Program-made: the position numbers and the translations under genes
DNA from: an uncultured bacterium
Lineage (GTDB): Bacteria > Bacillota > Clostridia > Oscillospirales > Ruminococcaceae
Assembly: GCA_905214265.1 (NCBI GenBank)
Contig: CAJMLQ010000055.1
Location: 1-18,260 of the forward strand
Direction of reading: 5' to 3'
Length of the DNA stretch: 18,260 nucleotides
In this document: in pieces, positions 7,927 through 15,166 of the stretch
How the letters are laid out: each line of letters begins with the position of its first letter
Position numbering within the stretch: the first letter of the stretch is position 1
The notes under the pieces: generated by a model
The model's input: the letters and a program-made list of their open reading frames with translations, nothing else
Database searches by the model: none
Told to the model about the DNA's origin: nothing

Positions 7927-8906
7927 TCCGTTTTCTCCCCGCGGAAACGGCAAATTGCTGCAGCCCAGCCGTTTTCTTCCCGCAGCTCGCAAACGGCGAA
8001 ACCATGCTGCCACAGATGCCCGGTCACTTCCTCCGCCCGCTCGGCGATGATGCCCGAGACGATCAGCGTTCCGTCCGCCTTCAGGTATCGCGCAAACAGC
8101 GGCGCCATGGCGATGATCACATCGGCGACGATGTTGGCGAGGATTAGATCGTAGGACTCCTTCCCGATTTCCTCCGCCAGCCCGGCATCCGCCAAAATGT
8201 TACCGCAGTGCACTTTCAGCCGTTCATCGTCGCAACCGTTGAGAGCCGCGTTTTCCCGGGCGATTTTAACAGCCAGCTGGTCAATATCCACTGCCGTCAC
8301 AGATTCCGCCCCCAAAAGCAGCGCGGCGATGGAGAGGATGCCGCTCCCGCAGCCCATGTCCAGCACCCGCAGTCCTTCCGGCTTTTCCCGGTCCAAGAAC
8401 GTCAGGCAAAGCCGGGTCGTGTCGTGGCTTCCGCTGCCGAAGGCCATTCCCGGGTCCATCCGGAGCACGGTCTGTCCGTCCTTGGGGGCGAAACTCTCCC
8501 ATTCCGGGACTACGGCCAAAGTGTCGCTGACCACGATGGGCCGGTAGTACTTTTTCCAGGCTGTCTCCCAGTTTTCCTCTTCCTGATAGGAAACGGTCAC
8601 GGAAAGCTTACCTAGGTCGATCTCCTGCTCTGCCTGAAGGTTCTCCAGATCCGTCCGGACCTGGTTCAGTGTCTCGAAGCCCTGAGGGTTGTCTGGCAGA
8701 TAAAACTTCACTGCCGTATCGCAATGTGCCATTTTCATCAGTTCTTCATCCACGTAATCCCAGTGAATGGTAGTATCATTGAGAAAACGGTTGAAATCTC
8801 CGGCGTCCTCGATCATGACGCCATTTACTCCGTGAGCCATCAGAAATCCCGTCAGGATCTCGATGCCCTCCGGTGTCGTTTGTACACGGACTTCCGCCCA
8901 ATTCAT
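7923..8906 (-). CDS. prmA: Ribosomal protein L11 methyltransferase
   Basis: PrmA trimethylates ribosomal protein L11 using S-adenosylmethionine. The 327-residue product has an N-terminal L11-recognition domain and a class I methyltransferase domain: DPGMAFGSGSHDTT (residues 151-164, the PrmA signature), LDMGCGSGIL (182-191, SAM-binding glycine loop), AVDID at the end of strand 2, and LILANIVADV (255-264, the catalytic-loop equivalent). It is slightly longer than the E. coli enzyme. The ATG at 8904-8906 has an AAAGGAG site and a strong promoter just upstream; longer in-frame starts would lie upstream of that promoter. The gene often neighbours rsmE or dnaJ in Firmicutes, but here it is coupled to an MFS gene instead. 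Confidence 0.95.
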   Translation of the reverse strand: MNWAEVRVQTTPEGIEILTGFLMAHGVNGVMIEDAGDFNRFLNDTTIHWDYVDEELMKMAHCDTAVKFYLPDNPQGFETLNQVRTDLENLQAEQEIDLGKLSVTVSYQEEENWETAWKKYYRPIVVSDTLAVVPEWESFAPKDGQTVLRMDPGMAFGSGSHDTTRLCLTFLDREKPEGLRVLDMGCGSGILSIAALLLGAESVTAVDIDQLAVKIARENAALNGCDDERLKVHCGNILADAGLAEEIGKESYDLILANIVADVIIAMAPLFARYLKADGTLIVSGIIAERAEEVTGHLWQHGFAVCELREENGWAAAICRFRGEKTE

Positions 8907-8937
8907 TCCGGCACGCTCCTTTTTTGCAGATGGTTCT

Positions 8938-8966
8938 ATTATAGATGGGCGGGCGGAAGAAGTCAA
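8938..8966 (-). promoter_or_regulatory. Sigma-A promoter of the prmA-MFS operon
   Basis: TTGACT (8961-8966) and TATAAT (8938-8943) are separated by exactly 17 bases on the minus strand, eleven of twelve consensus bases. Transcription would begin near 8931, leaving a leader of about 25 bases before the prmA start. This indicates strong, constitutive expression. Confidence 0.85.
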
Positions 8967-8997
8967 CGCCTCCCGCCTGATTTTCAACACCCTTTTT

Positions 8998-9037
8998 CAG
9001 AAAAACAAGATGGGATGGAGAGAAGCCCCATCCCATT
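8998..9037 (-). terminator. Intrinsic terminator of the D,D-carboxypeptidase gene
   Basis: A 9-bp perfect stem (9010-9018 with 9028-9036, plus a flanking G-T pair) is followed on the minus strand by TTGTTTTTC. It sits 14 bases after the carboxypeptidase stop codon and just upstream of the prmA promoter, so it separates the two transcription units. Confidence 0.85.
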
Positions 9038-9050
9038 GGATTCTTACCGG

Positions 9051-10136
9051 TCATTTGGTATAGTACGACGAAATCCCCAGGTATTCCTCCAGGCAGAGTC
9101 CGCTGTCATATACCGCCTTTGCCGTTTCGGTCCCCAGATACCGCAGATGCCACGGCTCGTATTGATAACCGGTGACGCTTTCCTTCCCTTTGGGATACCG
9201 GATGATAAACCCGTACTCATGGGCATGTACCGCCAGCCATTTTGCCTCCGCCGTTCCCGCAAAGGAGTTGCTGGTGCTGTTGAGATCAAAAGCCAGCCCT
9301 GTCTGATGCTCGGAGTACCCCGGCCGTGCGGAATACCGGTCAGCGGCAGCCTGACCGTCCCGGTTGCAGTAGTTTTGATAGAGCTGCGCCTGATAATCGT
9401 AGGAACGGTACCCCGACACGACGTAAAGATCCAGCCCGTCTTTTGCCGCTGCCTGCTGCATCACGGCCAGCGCGTCCTGCACCTCGCTGGTGAGCTGCCC
9501 CGGCGCGTAGTCCCGCGGCAGGGGGTACTTCTTATTGGCGATGAGGATCCCGTCCACATAAGCCACGCCGTTGACGATTCGGATCTTCCGCCCGCCGGAG
9601 GTGACCTCCGCGTCGGTGTAGTTCTCTACCCAGGCGCCGGAATCACCCAGATAATACCAGTCCTTCCCGTCGTGGACAAAGCCAGTCAGCATCACGCCGG
9701 ACGTGTCCAGGAAATACCAGTTTCCCCCGTCTTTCACCCAGCCGGTGCACATGGCGCCGCTGCTGCCCAGGAAGTACCATGCGCCCTGCTGCCACTGCCA
9801 GCCGGTCTGCATGATTCCGTCCGCATCCAGAAGGTACCAGCTTCCGCCCTGTTGAAGCCAGCCGGTGACTCTCTGTCCCGTGCGGTAATAGGACCAGCTG
9901 CCGTCGGACCACTGCCGCCAGCCGCTGTAATCCGCCGGGACAGGCGCTTCCTGCACTGGCTCCTCTTCCGGTTCCGATATGCCGCCAGCCGGAACGGAGC
10001 TTTCTGCCGGCAGGGAACCCTCCGGCCGTGACAGTTCTTCCGGTTTCGTCTCCGCGCCGGCCGTCATGAGACCAACCATCAGCGCGATGGAAACTGCGCC
10101 CAGCAGAACCGCCAGCACCGCGATTTTCTTTTTCAT
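9051..10136 (-). CDS. Exported D-alanyl-D-alanine carboxypeptidase (VanY/M15B) with cell-wall-binding repeats
   Basis: This 361-residue enzyme would trim the terminal D-Ala of peptidoglycan stem peptides outside the membrane. An N-terminal signal or anchor helix (residues 4-27) is followed by a Pro/Glu/Ser-rich linker (30-70), then five aromatic repeats of about 20 residues (73-168, pattern GxWYxLxxxGxMxTGW) like choline- or glucan-binding repeats, then the catalytic domain (about 200-355). The domain has SGYRSYDYQ (241-249), SEHQTGLAFD (275-284) and EPWHLR (327-332). Zinc ligands would be His277, Asp284 and His330, with Glu327 as catalytic base. Start and strength are supported by AAAAGGAGG and a consensus promoter. 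It is a single-gene unit with its own terminator. It could be housekeeping wall maturation rather than vancomycin resistance, since no van genes are nearby. Confidence 0.92.
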   Translation of the reverse strand: MKKKIAVLAVLLGAVSIALMVGLMTAGAETKPEELSRPEGSLPAESSVPAGGISEPEEEPVQEAPVPADYSGWRQWSDGSWSYYRTGQRVTGWLQQGGSWYLLDADGIMQTGWQWQQGAWYFLGSSGAMCTGWVKDGGNWYFLDTSGVMLTGFVHDGKDWYYLGDSGAWVENYTDAEVTSGGRKIRIVNGVAYVDGILIANKKYPLPRDYAPGQLTSEVQDALAVMQQAAAKDGLDLYVVSGYRSYDYQAQLYQNYCNRDGQAAADRYSARPGYSEHQTGLAFDLNSTSNSFAGTAEAKWLAVHAHEYGFIIRYPKGKESVTGYQYEPWHLRYLGTETAKAVYDSGLCLEEYLGISSYYTK

Positions 10137-10159
10137 GCAGAATCCTCCTTTTGGCTTCT

Positions 10160-10188
10160 ATTGTAGCAGTTCCCATCCGAGCTGTCAA
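10160..10188 (-). promoter_or_regulatory. Consensus sigma-A promoter of the carboxypeptidase gene
   Basis: TTGACA (10183-10188) and TACAAT (10160-10165) are spaced by 17 bases on the minus strand. The -35 box is perfect and the -10 box has one mismatch. The AAAAGGAGG ribosome site and start codon follow within 30 bases. Confidence 0.88.
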
Positions 10189-10250
10189 TGAACCAAAACC
10201 GGCAAATCCAGGCTGCCCAAAAAATTCACACGGTAAGGAAAAGCTTCCTC

Positions 10251-11060
10251 CTAATTCCCGGCAATTCTTCTCATAAACCGCACATACGCCGGAAACGCTG
10301 TTTCCGGTTCCGGGATGTCCGGCTGCCAGCGCTTCTCCCACTCAAAGGAAAACCAGCCGCCGTAACCGTCCTCCAACAGTCGACGGACAATCGCTTCAAT
10401 GGGAAGCTCTCCCGTCCCCGGCAGTACTGCAGTTGTCCCACCCCGGCAATCCTTGATGTGAACATGGACCAGTCGGTCCCGGACTGCCTGATACAGAGGG
10501 AAAAAGCCTTGCTCAGCTTGATATCCGTGCTCAATGTCCCAGAGCCATCCGAAATTGGGACAATCGGCGAGTTGTCCGCCCAATTGGACGAGGATTTCCG
10601 GCGTGCAGAAGTCCCCGTGGATCTCCAGCAACACCCGGGCCGGATTTCCGGAACTTGCCGCATGGCTACACAATTCTCGGATGGCCCCGGCAGCCCGCTT
10701 CACAACGGCAGCTGGGGTCTCCTCCGGCGGAAGACGGTCGCCAAATACCCGGATAGCGGGGATCCCCCATTCTGCGCAGATGTCCAGCGCCCGCTTCCCC
10801 TCCTCAAGTGCAGCAGGGAGAGCCTCTGGATTGTGAAAGCAGCAAGAGGTCCCGATGCAGCAAATAGAAATCCCGTTTTCCTTGAGCCGCTCCCGTGTCC
10901 GTTTCCGGTTTTCCGGCAGGAAGCAAGGCAGTTTCTCTGTCTGCAGCTCCTGTCCGATCCCCCGGATTTCCACAGCCCCAAAACCCATTTCCGCCGCCCG
11001 GGAGACGATGGTTTCAAAGTCCCACTCGGGACAGCCAAGAGTCGAATAAGCCAGTTTCAT
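10251..11060 (-). CDS. Sugar-phosphate isomerase/epimerase-family TIM-barrel protein (second copy type)
   Basis: This 269-residue cytosolic protein has the same xylose-isomerase-like barrel as the gene at 3595 but little direct similarity to it. Likely metal ligands are Glu146 (LLEIHG), Asp175 (WDIEH), His201 (HVHIKD) and Glu240 (FSFEWE), the complete Glu-Asp-His-Glu set of this superfamily. The barrel opens with MKLAYSTLGCPEWDF, a typical strand 1. It starts behind GGAGGAG with 8-base spacing, 23 bases after the decayed AraC gene, and no enzyme or transporter partner survives beside it. Only a weak 5-bp hairpin follows the stop codon. Its substrate is unknown; sugar or inositol isomerisation is the family-level guess. 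Confidence 0.85.
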   Translation of the reverse strand: MKLAYSTLGCPEWDFETIVSRAAEMGFGAVEIRGIGQELQTEKLPCFLPENRKRTRERLKENGISICCIGTSCCFHNPEALPAALEEGKRALDICAEWGIPAIRVFGDRLPPEETPAAVVKRAAGAIRELCSHAASSGNPARVLLEIHGDFCTPEILVQLGGQLADCPNFGWLWDIEHGYQAEQGFFPLYQAVRDRLVHVHIKDCRGGTTAVLPGTGELPIEAIVRRLLEDGYGGWFSFEWEKRWQPDIPEPETAFPAYVRFMRRIAGN

Positions 11061-11083
11061 GATTTTGCTCCTCCTAAGTATTT

Positions 11084-11386
11084 TTAGATCTCCAACCGTC
11101 TGTTCTGCCGGTTATACTCCGTAGGCGAACAGCCCGTGTGCTGCTTAAAGGCACGGCAAAAGTGATACACGCTCCCGAACCCGCAGCTCTCGGCCACCGC
11201 CGCGACGGAGGCGTAACTGCCGCTCAGCAGAAAGACAGACCGCAACTTTTCCGAACGGCCATTTCCCGCACGCTCCCTTTCAGGACCAGCACGGTAAAAA
11301 CCTCCTGGATCTCCATAATGGTGATCGCATTCCACGGATTTATGCTGCCGCCTCCACCGTTCTGCGCTCTGCTTCTTTATACGCAA
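11084..11386 (-). pseudogene. Remnant of an AraC-family regulator (second helix-turn-helix only)
   Basis: The last 55 or so codons read as the final helix-turn-helix of an AraC protein: EKLRSVFLLSGSYASVAAVA, ESCGFGSVYHFCRAFKQHTG, then CSPTEYN. Upstream of about 11260 the same frame turns into low-quality arginine-rich sequence with no sensor domain and no first helix-turn-helix, and only a TTG offers a start at its far end. Another frame gives a plausible stretch (EIQEVFTVLVLKGSVREM) that runs into a stop, which suggests a frameshift as well as a deletion. It probably once controlled the isomerase gene just downstream. A functional mini-regulator is unlikely because AraC proteins need both helix-turn-helix units. 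Confidence 0.6.
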
Positions 11387-11388
11387 TC

Positions 11389-11394
11389 ATTATA
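11389..11394 (-). promoter_or_regulatory. Extended -10 element before the AraC remnant
   Basis: The minus strand reads TGGTATAAT, a perfect -10 box with the TGn extension, although no good -35 lies 16-18 bases upstream. It would place a transcript start near 11382, reading through the AraC remnant into the isomerase gene at 11060. It is therefore the best visible candidate for driving that isomerase. Confidence 0.35.
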
Positions 11395-11446
11395 CCACTT
11401 TTCGCAAAGAAAGGCACAAGGTTTCTTGAATTTTGTATGGAAAATA

Positions 11447-11695
11447 TTAAAACCGTTTCTTTTTTCTATTGCCTCTTTGCCCCTTGCAGAGTGCGATAGG
11501 GAAAATATGCACATAATCTGGGCACACCTCCGCTTCTACGATCCGCTCCTTCTTCCAATCGCATAGCATCCTTCGTATTTCCCCTATTTCCAACCGCTTT
11601 TCACCGTAAAAGGCCTTCCTCCGATATTTGAGGGCAAACACGATATGATATTTCCAATTCCATGTCGTATGTGTTAAGCTATTCTTGTCATGCAT
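11447..11695 (-). pseudogene. tnpA: Truncated IS200/IS605-family transposase TnpA
   Basis: After an AAAGGAGG site and ATG (11693-11695), the reading frame gives the N-terminal part of a Y1-type HUH transposase: HTTWNWKYHIVFALKYRRKA followed by IGEIRRMLCDWKKERIVEAE. The catalytic HUH motif, normally D-H-x-H, reads D-Y-V-H here, so the first metal-binding histidine is lost. Directly after it (below about 11507) similarity ends, and the frame closes with a Lys/Arg-rich tail. The C-terminal half with the catalytic tyrosine helix is absent and no other frame supplies it. This is a dead insertion sequence fragment of roughly 65 residues out of a usual 130-155. Confidence 0.8.
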
Positions 11696-11825
11696 CTCGA
11701 ATGACCTCCTTTTGTTGTTCGTTGCAGTTGCCAGACCGCAACCTTTATTATGCAACAAAAAGAGTTCTTTTGTCTTCATTATCGCCATTAGGCTTTTTTA
11801 GAACCACCCGCCTAGCGGATGGTTT
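11696..11825 (-). mobile_element. Left-end leader of the IS200/IS605 relic with its subterminal hairpin
   Basis: Upstream of tnpA lies an AT-rich leader ending in an imperfect hairpin: AACCACCCGC (11802-11811) pairs with GCGGATGGTT (11815-11824) across a three-base loop with one mismatch. Such subterminal hairpins are what TnpA recognises as single-stranded DNA in this family. No matching right-end hairpin was found between 11390 and 11460, consistent with deletion of the other half. The exact outer boundary is unclear. Confidence 0.55.
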
Positions 11826-11833
11826 TCTTGATA

Positions 11834-11876
11834 CAAAAACCAGCGCATCCTGCATTCGGGCGCGCTGGCCTTTTTA
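11834..11876 (-). terminator. Intrinsic terminator of the second AraC regulator gene (bidirectional shape)
   Basis: CCAGCGC (11840-11846) pairs with GCGCTGG (11862-11868), and the minus strand then runs into TTTTT. The plus strand also has TTTTT right after the stem (11871-11875), so the structure can stop transcription from either side. It overlaps the AraC stop codon and separates that gene from the IS relic. Confidence 0.75.
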
Positions 11877-12713
11877 CAAGTCTGCGCCGGTCTTTCGCAC
11901 CTGCACCGGCGTCATGCCGTATTGTTTCTGAAAAGCCCTGGAAAAGCTGGAAAAGGAACCAAATCCGCTGGCGTAACAGATGTCCGTGACCGGCCGGTCG
12001 CCGGACACCAGCAGGTTCCGGGCATACTGGGCCCGCAGGGCACAGACATATTCGGAGAAGGTCCGTCCGGCTGACTTCCGGAAGAGTTCGGAAAAGTAAT
12101 GCGGACTGAGTCCCACCGCGGCTGCCGCCTCCTCCAGAGTCAGATCCTCCCGGAAATGCCGGTGTACATAAAGCAGCGCCCCACGAAACCCCCGAATGTT
12201 TTGGTCTTCCTGCCCGCTGGGAAAAATTTTTCGGAGAAGTGTGATCAGTATGCACTGCATCAGGCTCTGCTGATACGCCACAGCCAGTTCCTTTCTCCCC
12301 GCCGTCTCCTCCGCCAGCTGCGAACACAGCGGGTACAGCCGCGCCTGCTCCTCTCCGCTCAGCTCCAGCTGAACACCCCGACAGGAAAGAAGCCGATCGC
12401 CCAACACGTTGCCGCTGAATAGCTCCTCGGAAAACATCACCCCATAATACCGCAAGGGCTCCTCCACTTGTACGGCGTGAACATCCGCCGGAGTCAGCAG
12501 ATAGATGGACCCGGCGGAAAGAGGATGCTCCGTCCCATTGAGCAGGTGGGTCCCCCTGCCGGACAGAATACACTCCATCTCAAAGAAATCGTGGGTGTGA
12601 AGCTCAAAGTTCCGGTCCAAAAACCGCAGGGAGGCGAACAGCGCCTCTCCGGGCCCGATATAGGCCTCCCGCGTATACAGCGGCGGGAGACCTTTCCTCT
12701 TTCCCACCGGCAT
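11874..12713 (-). CDS. AraC-family transcriptional regulator with cupin sensor, divergent to the GH2 operon
   Basis: This 279-residue protein has a cupin-like sugar-sensing half (about 30-110, with FELHTHDFFEMECILSGRGT and YLLTPADVHAV) and a C-terminal AraC DNA-binding domain (about 180-275, with LTLEEAAAAVGLSPHYFSEL, then VTDICYASGFGSFSSFSRAF and YGMTPVQVRK). It is transcribed away from the GH2-ROK-SIS operon across a 149-base spacer holding repeat elements, so it most likely controls that operon and itself. The ATG at 12711-12713 lies almost on top of the AAGGAGG site; a GTG two codons further in (12705-12707) has the better spacing and may be the true start. Confidence 0.9.
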   Translation of the reverse strand: MPVGKRKGLPPLYTREAYIGPGEALFASLRFLDRNFELHTHDFFEMECILSGRGTHLLNGTEHPLSAGSIYLLTPADVHAVQVEEPLRYYGVMFSEELFSGNVLGDRLLSCRGVQLELSGEEQARLYPLCSQLAEETAGRKELAVAYQQSLMQCILITLLRKIFPSGQEDQNIRGFRGALLYVHRHFREDLTLEEAAAAVGLSPHYFSELFRKSAGRTFSEYVCALRAQYARNLLVSGDRPVTDICYASGFGSFSSFSRAFQKQYGMTPVQVRKTGADL

Positions 12714-12733
12714 CCCTCCTTCCGTTTTTCTTC

Positions 12734-12762
12734 ATGATAGCAAAAAAATATGCAAAATTCAA
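12734..12762 (-). promoter_or_regulatory. Promoter of the divergent AraC regulator gene
   Basis: TTGAAT (12757-12762) and TATCAT (12734-12739) are 17 bases apart on the minus strand, and a TG precedes the -10 box as an extension. A leader of about 15 bases leads to the regulator start. The first direct repeat (12747-12759) lies inside this promoter, which suits autorepression. Confidence 0.65.
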
Positions 12763-12787
12763 GATTTATCGGAAATATTGCAAGTTT
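12747..12787. promoter_or_regulatory. Pair of direct repeats, putative AraC operator
   Basis: AATATGCAAAATT (12747-12759) and AATATTGCAAGTTT (12774-12787) are near-identical direct repeats, 27 bases start to start. They lie between two divergent promoters, upstream of the weak -35 region of the GH2 operon. AraC-type activators commonly bind tandem half-sites in this layout. The assignment is inference from position and repetition only. Confidence 0.45.
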
Positions 12788-12825
12788 TTCCGCCTTTTTG
12801 GAAGGTGTTTTTTCTCTTTACGCCT

Positions 12826-12831
12826 TATAAT
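12826..12831 (+). promoter_or_regulatory. -10 box of the GH2-ROK-SIS operon promoter
   Basis: A perfect TATAAT lies 31 bases before the GH2 start codon, with no recognisable -35 box at 16-18 bases upstream (the sequence there is AGGTGT or GGTGTT). A strong -10 with a missing -35 next to tandem repeats is the usual look of an activator-dependent promoter. Confidence 0.6.
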
Positions 12832-12862
12832 AGAGGAAGCAATAGTGAAAGGAGGGAAGCGG

Positions 12863-15166
12863 ATGGAACGAGAATTTTTGTTGGACGGACAGTGGAGCCT
12901 ATTTTATGCCAACGAGCTGGAAGGCGCTCCTTCCAGTCCCGAGGAACTGAAAAGCCTAGGGGTTCCCTGCATCCCCGCGACTGTGCCAGGCAACGTGGAG
13001 ATTGACCTTTCCCGGGCGGGTCTTTTGCCCGCGGACCTGTATCGAGGGATGAACCCCTGCCGGGCCGAAGCATACGAAACCTATGGCTGGTGGTACCGGA
13101 CAGAATTTGACACGCCCCCTGCCGTGCCGGGAGAGCGGCTGTTTCTCCGATTCGAAGGGGTGGACTGCCTGGCGGACTACATCCTCAATGACCAGCGGCT
13201 GGGGATTTCGGAGAACGCCTTTATCCCCCACGAGTTCGAAGTTTCGGATAAACTGATCCCCGGGGGCCGGAATGTCCTTTGGGTGCACATCCGCTCCGCC
13301 CTGCTGGAGCAGCTGCGCCAGCCCTACACCCAGTACCTGCTCTGCGGCTGGCACAGCGGAGGCGGCATCTCCCTGCGCAAGCCCGCCCACGCCTTTGGAT
13401 GGGATATTTTTCCCCGAGCGGTAACCGCCGGGCTCTGGAAAAGCGTCAGACTGGTGGTGCGGACGGCTTATGCGTTTGAGGAACTGGGGTATTTCGCCCA
13501 TTTCAGCCCGGCCATGGAGCCGGATCTGCAGTTTTTCTTCAGTGTTTCTGCTCCGCCGGAGAAGCTGCTTGATGGAAGCCTCTCCGTCCGGATCACCGGC
13601 CGCTGCGGGGAAGACTCCTCCTTTGAGGTCGTTTATCCCCTGCGGCGGCAGAAGGCTGCCCGGGTCTCCTGTTCCATCCGCAATCCCAAGCTGTGGTGGC
13701 CCTTCGGATACGGTGAACCCAACGTCTACGACGCTGTAGCCGAACTGCTGGACGGCGACACCGTCGCCGCCCGGAAAGAACTGGTCGTTGGCCTGCGCAG
13801 CCTGCGGCTCAAACGCACAGAATCCCTGGACGCGGAGCATCCCTGTTTCCAATTTGAGATCAACGGAGAAGACATCATGTGCCGGGGGAGCAACTGGGTT
13901 CCCCTGGACGCCTACCACAGCCGGGACCGGAAACGTTATGCACAGGCGCTGGCTCTGGTTTCGGATATCGGCTGCAACATGCTGCGGGTCTGGGGCGGCG
14001 GCGTCTATGAGCAGGAGGAATTTTACGACTACTGCGACCGCCACGGCATCATGATCTGGCAGGATTTTATGATGGCGTGCCAGACCTGCCCTCTGGATGA
14101 AACGCTTCTGGCCAACATGGAAACGGAGTTTACCTACGTCATCCGTACCCTGCGCCATCACCCTTCCATCGTCCTCTGGGCCGGCGACAACGAAATTGAC
14201 GAAGCCCTGAACTCCAGCGGCATCGACCCCTCCGCCAACCGCATCACCCGGGAGCTGATCCCCCGTCTGCTGGTCCAGCATGACCCCTTCCGCCCCTACC
14301 TGGCCAGTTCCCCCTATATTTCCAGCAGGAATTTTGCCGCGCTCCAGCAGGGAAAGGATCTGCTGCCAGAGCGCCATCTCTGGGGTGCAAGGGATTACTA
14401 CAAGGCTGCCTTCTATGCCCAGTCCCGGGCCTGTTTCGTCAGCGAGACCGGCTATCACGGCTGTCCCTCCCCGGAATCTGTCCGGCAGATCGTAGACGGG
14501 GACTGCGTCTGGCCCTGGGATAACGAGCAGTGGACCCTCCATTCCTCCGACCAGCACGGAAACGACGCCCGGGTCCGCCTTATGGCCGATCAAATCCGCC
14601 AGCTCTTCGCCTTTAAGCCGGAAACCCTCGAGGAATTCTCGCTGGCGTCCCAGATCTCTCAGGCAGAGGCCAAAAAGTATTTTATCGAACGGATCCGCGC
14701 AGGACGCCCGGAAAAAAGCGGCATCCTCTGGTGGAATCTGTTGGACGGCTGGCCCCAGATGTCCGACGCGGTGGTGGACTATTTCTTCCGCAAAAAGCTG
14801 GCCTATTCCTATATCCGGCGGGCCCAGGCGCCCTTTGCCCTGCTGATGGACGAGATGCGAGACTGGCACTACACTCTGCTGGCGGCTAACGATACCCTCC
14901 AGCCGGTAACGGGCAGCTGCCGAGTCACGGACATCGAAACCGGCCGGCTTTACTGGGAAGGTGCCTTTTCCGCCGCTCCCAACCGGACCACGCCTATCAC
15001 TCGGATCCGGATGCTCTATTCGGAACAGCGGATGCTGCTGCTACAATGGACCGCCAACGGCCAAAGGGGCTTCAACCACTATCTTTGCGGAATGCCGCCC
15101 TTTTCGTTTGGAAAATACCGGGGCTGGCTGGAAAAGCTCCGCACACTTGAGGAGGAATTGCAGTGA
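12863..15166 (+). CDS. Glycoside hydrolase family 2 protein, beta-mannosidase-like
   Basis: This 767-residue enzyme would release terminal beta-linked mannose (or a close analogue) from oligosaccharides or glycoconjugates. It has the GH2 order: an N-terminal jelly-roll with GWWYRTEF and RFEGVDCLADYILND, an immunoglobulin-like middle domain ending with PKLWWPFGYGEPNVYD, then the TIM barrel (from about residue 325). The barrel has LRVWGGGVYEQEEFYDYCD, IVLWAGDNEID with acid/base Glu444, and FVSETGYHG with nucleophile Glu528. No signal peptide is present, so it acts in the cytosol on imported oligosaccharides. The ATG at 12863 has AAAGGAGG at proper distance; earlier in-frame starts would lie upstream of the promoter. 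Its stop overlaps the next start as GTGA. It is somewhat shorter than mammalian or Bacteroides beta-mannosidases. Confidence 0.88.
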   Translation: MEREFLLDGQWSLFYANELEGAPSSPEELKSLGVPCIPATVPGNVEIDLSRAGLLPADLYRGMNPCRAEAYETYGWWYRTEFDTPPAVPGERLFLRFEGVDCLADYILNDQRLGISENAFIPHEFEVSDKLIPGGRNVLWVHIRSALLEQLRQPYTQYLLCGWHSGGGISLRKPAHAFGWDIFPRAVTAGLWKSVRLVVRTAYAFEELGYFAHFSPAMEPDLQFFFSVSAPPEKLLDGSLSVRITGRCGEDSSFEVVYPLRRQKAARVSCSIRNPKLWWPFGYGEPNVYDAVAELLDGDTVAARKELVVGLRSLRLKRTESLDAEHPCFQFEINGEDIMCRGSNWVPLDAYHSRDRKRYAQALALVSDIGCNMLRVWGGGVYEQEEFYDYCDRHGIMIWQDFMMACQTCPLDETLLANMETEFTYVIRTLRHHPSIVLWAGDNEIDEALNSSGIDPSANRITRELIPRLLVQHDPFRPYLASSPYISSRNFAALQQGKDLLPERHLWGARDYYKAAFYAQSRACFVSETGYHGCPSPESVRQIVDGDCVWPWDNEQWTLHSSDQHGNDARVRLMADQIRQLFAFKPETLEEFSLASQISQAEAKKYFIERIRAGRPEKSGILWWNLLDGWPQMSDAVVDYFFRKKLAYSYIRRAQAPFALLMDEMRDWHYTLLAANDTLQPVTGSCRVTDIETGRLYWEGAFSAAPNRTTPITRIRMLYSEQRMLLLQWTANGQRGFNHYLCGMPPFSFGKYRGWLEKLRTLEEELQ

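Noticed and set aside
8724..10031. A 435-codon plus-strand open frame across the prmA start and the carboxypeptidase gene
   Set aside because: It runs antisense through two genes with complete motifs and through a promoter and terminator, and has no ribosome site or family resemblance.
9051..10136. Reading the carboxypeptidase as a vancomycin-resistance VanY
   Set aside because: The catalytic motifs are shared with ordinary VanY-like wall enzymes, and no vanRS, vanHAX or similar genes are in the window.
10188..11087. A 299-codon plus-strand open frame opposite the second TIM-barrel gene
   Set aside because: The minus-strand gene has all four metal ligands and a good ribosome site. The plus-strand frame has none of these features.
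12956..14869. A 637-codon open frame on the minus strand opposite the GH2 gene
   Set aside because: It is antisense to a gene with clear GH2 domains and catalytic residues. Its translation is Gly/Pro/Val/Asp-rich without any recognisable motif, and it is explained by the high GC content and codon bias of the real gene.
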